Shown: one piece after another, positions 61,395 through 64,000 of the stretch
How the letters are laid out: each line of letters begins with the position of its first letter
Position numbering within the stretch: position 1 is the stretch's first letter
DNA from: Agrobacterium larrymoorei
GTDB taxonomy: Bacteria > Pseudomonadota > Alphaproteobacteria > Rhizobiales > Rhizobiaceae
Reading direction: 5' to 3'
Length of the DNA stretch: 64,000 nt
Assembly (NCBI RefSeq): GCF_013322225.1
Contig: NZ_JAAMFB010000030.1
Coordinates: forward strand, 1-64,000
Translations under genes and position numbers: made by a program
The notes under the pieces: model-generated
The model's database searches: none
Told to the model about the DNA's origin: nothing
What the model saw: only the letters and a program-made list of their open reading frames with translations

Positions 61395-61957
61395 TGGCTC
61401 TGCCGCTTGCTATACCTGCCGTTATCGGCCTCGGTCGTCTTGCCATGCTTGGCTATCGCGCGTACCAGGGTTACCGGGCAGTCCGCACGGCTCAAGTTGC
61501 AACTGCGGCGGCGGAAGCTGCCATCGCTGCAGAACGGGCGAGAAAAGCAGCACAGCTCGCGCAAGCAGCGTCTATGGCAAATCAGCTCGCTCAAACGAGA
61601 GCGCGCGACGAACCCTGTGATGATTGCCCATGTCAGCGTACAGTCACCATTTCCCGTACAGCATCGCCGCAGGCCGCTCAACATATTGTTGATGCACAGA
61701 CAGCTGGAAAACCAAGCGTTTTAACGCTGGATAGGCCCGGAACCGACGCAAGACGGGCGGCTTCATTGCGTGGTATACCTACGAAGCCTGGTATGGACCG
61801 AGATGAATATCCACCAGCAACCTTTGCAGAAGGTGGTGTCGGTGCTAGCGTGAGGCACATTCCTCGAAGCGATAACAGAAGTGCCGGGGGACAATTGGGA
61901 GCGCAGCTGGCAGGTGTTCCTGAAGGATGCAAAATTACGATGGTGGTAGGCCCATGA
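61394..61957 (+). CDS. Candidate T6SS DNase effector with NucA/NucB domain
   Basis: The 187-residue protein has a hydrophobic start (PLAIPAVIGLGRLAMLGYRAY), an Ala-rich helix to about residue 65 and a CDDCPC motif. The C-terminal domain is like Bacillus NucA/NucB deoxyribonuclease: MDRDEYPPATFAEGG, GASVRHIPRSDNRSAGGQLG and CKITMVVG. The DEYP, EGG and DN-x5-GG-xL elements are the family's core. It is encoded after PAAR and DUF4123 genes and immediately before a ComJ/Nin-like gene (ATGA overlap), the same pairing as nucA-nin of Bacillus. A secreted DNase with cognate inhibitor is inferred; activity is untested. Confidence 0.8.
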   Translation: MALPLAIPAVIGLGRLAMLGYRAYQGYRAVRTAQVATAAAEAAIAAERARKAAQLAQAASMANQLAQTRARDEPCDDCPCQRTVTISRTASPQAAQHIVDAQTAGKPSVLTLDRPGTDARRAASLRGIPTKPGMDRDEYPPATFAEGGVGASVRHIPRSDNRSAGGQLGAQLAGVPEGCKITMVVGP

Positions 61958-62433
61958 TGATCGCTGAATTTCCGCTAACGGTTCTATATACGCAAGTTGT
62001 TGTTCATCTTGCTGATCTGCCTCGTCCTGGGTTGCTGTGGGATGATGAGCATGTCGATCAAGGATTTGCGTGGTCGGAAGGAATTGTCAGTTTCGGCGTT
62101 CCCGATCACGACGGGCAATGCTTTCTTAGAATAGACTTGGCTGAGGATTTCGATCTTGATCCAAAAACTGAGTGGGCGGTTCAGACCCCCTTTGATGTAA
62201 CTCAGATCTTAAAAATCGGCACAATAGCGAATATGCGTGATGTCGTGGTTCCGAATGGTCTTTATAATGTTGTTTTTGAGGCTCTTCCTGGCACGAGCGC
62301 TCCAATTGAAGGAACGGCTTATCTTCTTTCGATGAAGTTCATCAAGTCTAGTGAGCCTTCTTTTGAGATTTTAAAACAGGGTTTGGAATTGGCGACCGAC
62401 AAAGTTCTCCGTCGCGAGGCTCAACGCGCTTAG
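61954..62433 (+). CDS. ComJ/Nin-like nuclease inhibitor, probable immunity protein
   Basis: The 159-residue protein resembles ComJ/Nin, the inhibitor of NucA in Bacillus. It has VLYTQVVVHLADLP, LLWDDEHVDQGFAWSEGIVSFGVPD, WAVQTPFDV and DVVVPNGLYNVVFEALPG, matching the order W-(T/D)DE...GFA/GYA..G.(I/V)SF, VPF.V and LP.G.Y of that family. There is no signal peptide, so it stays in the cytoplasm, where the chromosome must be protected from sibling attack. It overlaps the nuclease gene by 4 bases (ATGA). An alternative start is the next ATG at 61957. Confidence 0.78.
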   Translation: MMIAEFPLTVLYTQVVVHLADLPRPGLLWDDEHVDQGFAWSEGIVSFGVPDHDGQCFLRIDLAEDFDLDPKTEWAVQTPFDVTQILKIGTIANMRDVVVPNGLYNVVFEALPGTSAPIEGTAYLLSMKFIKSSEPSFEILKQGLELATDKVLRREAQRA

Positions 62434-62460
62434 CTTGATGGAACATTAGCTATTTTGAAG

Positions 62461-62632
62461 CTAGTCCTGGGACATGGACTCATTAGTTGATGCAATACCT
62501 ATCCTCGTCGCGGCAAGTTTGAGTGCTGCGAGTAATTGTCCGCGCGCCACACTCATGCGTCGCTAGTCCACGCATTTGAATGATACGGTTGAAGAAGCGC
62601 TCCACGCAATTGCGATAACGGTAGACCCCGCG
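62461..62632 (-). mobile_element. IS5-family transposase 3' fragment
   Basis: On the minus strand the DNA encodes VYRYRNCVERFFNRIIQMRGLAT, the C-terminal DDE region of IS5-family transposases. After a frameshift it continues LLAALKLAATRIGIASTNES and ends at TAG (62461-62463). No 5' part, second end or target repeat is visible. The fragment abuts the remnant nuclease tip on its right. It records an insertion or recombination event in the effector region. Confidence 0.75.
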
Positions 62633-62827
62633 GCGAGTAGTCCGTTTCCCCGGGAGCCTGGAAAGCAGCCCGATGAGTATCCACCTGCAATGTTTTTAGA
62701 GCGCAGAGCTTGTGCGAGCGTTAGAAATGTGACTGCCGGTGATAATACGGGCGCAGGCGCTGCGATGGGTAACCAGCTTTGAAAATACCGTGATGACTGT
62801 AAAGCCACGATTAATGTTGGACCTTGA
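62633..62827 (+). pseudogene. Displaced NucA/NucB nuclease C-terminal fragment
   Basis: In the frame of 62672 the DNA encodes PDEYPPAMFLERRACASVRN, then VTAGDNTGAGAAMGNQL and a TGA at 62780-62782. The same frame continues KYRDDCKATINVGP to a TGA at 62825-62827. It aligns with the last 55 residues of the intact nuclease at 61394-61957. The N-terminal part is missing and replaced by the IS5 scrap, the EGG motif reads ERR, and an in-frame stop cuts the last strand. It is a dead orphan toxin tip ahead of its own inhibitor gene. Confidence 0.75.
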
Positions 62828-62829
62828 TT

Positions 62830-63249
62830 ATGGCTAAAGTTTTTCCACTGTTCGTAAGCTACCAGCAAGTGGCCGTTTTCAATGAAAGTCTCGACGCTCC
62901 TTTCAATGACTGGGAGCCGCGTCATATTTCACAAGGGTTTTCCTGGCGTCCAAATAGTGTTTCGTTCAGAGTTCCGGAAGGTCAGAACTGCGTAGTCGAA
63001 ATTCTTCAGGACGCCGAAGAGTCGGTGCTTGCCGGGGAGCCTAGCCGAATTATTTTGACATCATTCGAACGCCTCACTAATGGCTCCATAGCTGTCGGAT
63101 CTATAACTGAGGAAAATAAGATTGCGATCTTTCAGATAGAAAGATTTCAGTTGATTTTTGAATTGCTACCTAACGTTTCTTACGATGGCAAAAAAATCGA
63201 TAATGGCATCCGCTTCAGATTCATAAAAGAAGATAACCCTATTTTTTAA
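62830..63249 (+). CDS. Second ComJ/Nin-like protein, orphan immunity
   Basis: The 139-residue protein (ATG at 62830; a TTG at 62824 is an alternative) is a divergent homologue of the ComJ-like protein at 61954-62433: FVSYQQVAVFNESLDAP, DWEPRHISQGFSWRPNSVSFRVPEG, IILTSFERLTNG and FQLIFELLPNVSYDG. It follows the dead nuclease tip by 2 bases, as a cognate inhibitor would. Since no intact toxin of its own type remains, it may defend against relatives that carry that toxin. It is intact and somewhat AT-richer than the core T6SS genes. Confidence 0.7.
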   Translation: MAKVFPLFVSYQQVAVFNESLDAPFNDWEPRHISQGFSWRPNSVSFRVPEGQNCVVEILQDAEESVLAGEPSRIILTSFERLTNGSIAVGSITEENKIAIFQIERFQLIFELLPNVSYDGKKIDNGIRFRFIKEDNPIF

Positions 63250-63541
63250 GTTCAAAGAGCGGATGCCGAAATGGACTTTACTTCACCTTTTAATTTAATT
63301 GCCCGGCCTGCGGAGTAGACTTCTGTTTTCTTATTCCAGATACAATGCATTTTGAGTTCTTGCTCAAAATGAAAAGGTCGGGGCTAAGGTCTGCCGAACA
63401 GCTACACTGCGGTGGCTCCGAAAGTTGAAATCACATTTTCCTACAGCGGCGGATCTCAAATCGAAGTCACCTTTTCAAAGCTAGTGACGTTCTATCGTGC
63501 TGACATTTCTGAGTGCAGGACCTTGCGATCAAATGCGAAAC
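63250..63541. other. Gene-free stretch, possibly decayed coding DNA
   Basis: No intact gene is seen between the second ComJ-like gene and the mqo terminator. One plus-strand frame at about 63390-63510 reads NSYTAVAPKVEITFSYSGGS and onward with beta-like character. It has no plausible start, and no family is recognised. It could be a remnant of another toxin or immunity gene, or chance. Confidence 0.35.
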
Positions 63542-63575
63542 GAGACCGAAGACGCTTGGGCTTGCCTTCAGTCTC
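63542..63575 (-). terminator. Probable terminator of mqo
   Basis: GAGACCGAAG at 63542-63551 and CTTCAGTCTC at 63566-63575 pair over 10 positions with a 14-base loop. Read on the minus strand the one imperfect pair is a G-U wobble, and GTTTCGCATTTG follows. It lies 51 bases past the mqo stop. The T-run is poor, so efficiency is uncertain. Confidence 0.45.
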
Positions 63576-63625
63576 GTAGATGAATCCGGCAAGTTTGCCG
63601 GAAACCGCTTTTGGTACGCGGATGC

Positions 63626-64000
63626 CTACAAGGCCATATCCGGGACCCGTTCGACATCACCTGCCGGCGTGATTGCAGGCGGTTGATTGGTGGCATTGAG
63701 GTTGACTGTCGGCGGCGCGATGGCCAGTTGCAGGCGTTCTGCCGTTGCCGCCCACTCCTTGACAAGGATATCCGGGGTTTCGTTCAGCTTGATACCGTAG
63801 CTGGGGACGATCCGCCGAATTTTTTCCTGCCATTCTGGGGTCTTAAGCTTCTCGGCAAAGACCTTCTTGAGCACGTCGAGCATGATCGGTGGGGCCGTAG
63901 AGGCGCCCGGCGAAGCACCGAGCAGGGCTGCTATCGAGCTGTCCTTCGCTGCAACGACTTCGGTGCCTAGCTTCAGAACACCACCCTTGTCTTTGTCCCG
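63626..64000 (-). CDS. mqo: Malate:quinone oxidoreductase, C-terminal part (runs off the window)
   Basis: The frame is open from the window edge and encodes the last 124 residues. [37 protein letters not shown] is a strong match to the conserved C-terminus of Mqo, followed by [22 protein letters not shown]. The enzyme is a peripheral membrane flavoprotein that oxidises malate to oxaloacetate with quinone as acceptor. The 5' part lies beyond base 64000. A short C-terminal extension after the conserved part ([23 protein letters not shown]) looks lineage-specific. It marks the housekeeping flank of the T6SS. Confidence 0.88.
   Translation of the reverse strand, partial: RDKDKGGVLKLGTEVVAAKDSSIAALLGASPGASTAPPIMLDVLKKVFAEKLKTPEWQEKIRRIVPSYGIKLNETPDILVKEWAATAERLQLAIAPPTVNLNATNQPPAITPAGDVERVPDMAL

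Noticed and set aside
1..64000. CRISPR arrays, tRNA or rRNA genes, prophage integration sites
   Set aside because: No regularly spaced repeats, cloverleaf-like genes with a CCA-ending acceptor, rRNA motifs or paired attachment repeats were found by eye on either strand.

Overview
The window is about 57-59% GC by eye. It looks like a chromosomal (possibly second-chromosome) segment of a Rhizobiales alphaproteobacterium of the Agrobacterium/Rhizobium/Ochrobactrum kind. The main reason is a complete type VI secretion system (T6SS) with the gene order and the unusual TagF-PppA fusion known from Agrobacterium tumefaciens. No rRNA, tRNA or CRISPR array was found. The genus cannot be fixed from sequence reading alone.

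Left part (1-7.8 kb): an IS21-like end remnant borders a truncated folate-binding (GcvT-like) demethylase fragment and an etfA scrap. These lie beside an intact old-yellow-enzyme type N-demethylase and its divergent TetR regulator, so this is a decaying methylated-amine catabolic locus. It is followed by a secreted L,D-transpeptidase, a histidine kinase/response regulator pair and a small secreted protein.

Middle part (8.1-27.7 kb, all on the minus strand): a nutrient-scavenging island. It holds two complete peptide/nickel-type ABC importers and an SfnB/DszC-like acyl-CoA-dehydrogenase-fold enzyme. It also holds an SsuD-like flavin monooxygenase, a biotin/TMAO-sulfoxide-reductase-like molybdoenzyme broken by one amber codon, a GlcD-like oxidase, a DsbA-fold isomerase, a TetR regulator and a ketopantoate-reductase-like enzyme. 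Three upstream regions share a TTCTATTTCTA-type motif, which suggests one regulon, probably for organosulfur compounds. At 28.1-33.3 kb a plus-strand group encodes a mannonate-dehydratase-like enzyme, a GH1 beta-glucosidase and a secreted beta-propeller lactonase. A lone polysaccharide-export lipoprotein follows.

Right part (33.5-63.3 kb): the T6SS. The minus-strand operon runs tssA, tssB, two tssC paralogues, tagJ, tssE, tssF, tssG, fha, tssK, tssL, tssM, tagF-pppA, ppkA, and no tssJ is seen. The divergent plus-strand operon runs clpV, hcp, a terminator, an unrecognised gene, vgrG, an AT-rich candidate effector/immunity pair, PAAR, a DUF4123 adaptor, a NucA/NucB-type nuclease and a ComJ/Nin-type inhibitor. 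It ends with a displaced nuclease tip next to an IS5-family scrap and a second ComJ-like gene. The last 375 bases are the 3' end of a malate:quinone oxidoreductase gene.

The most interesting reading is that the tail of this T6SS operon is a modular effector-swapping site. A Bacillus-type NucA-Nin nuclease/inhibitor pair appears there as a secreted antibacterial toxin with its immunity protein. A fossil of an earlier exchange is preserved beside it.
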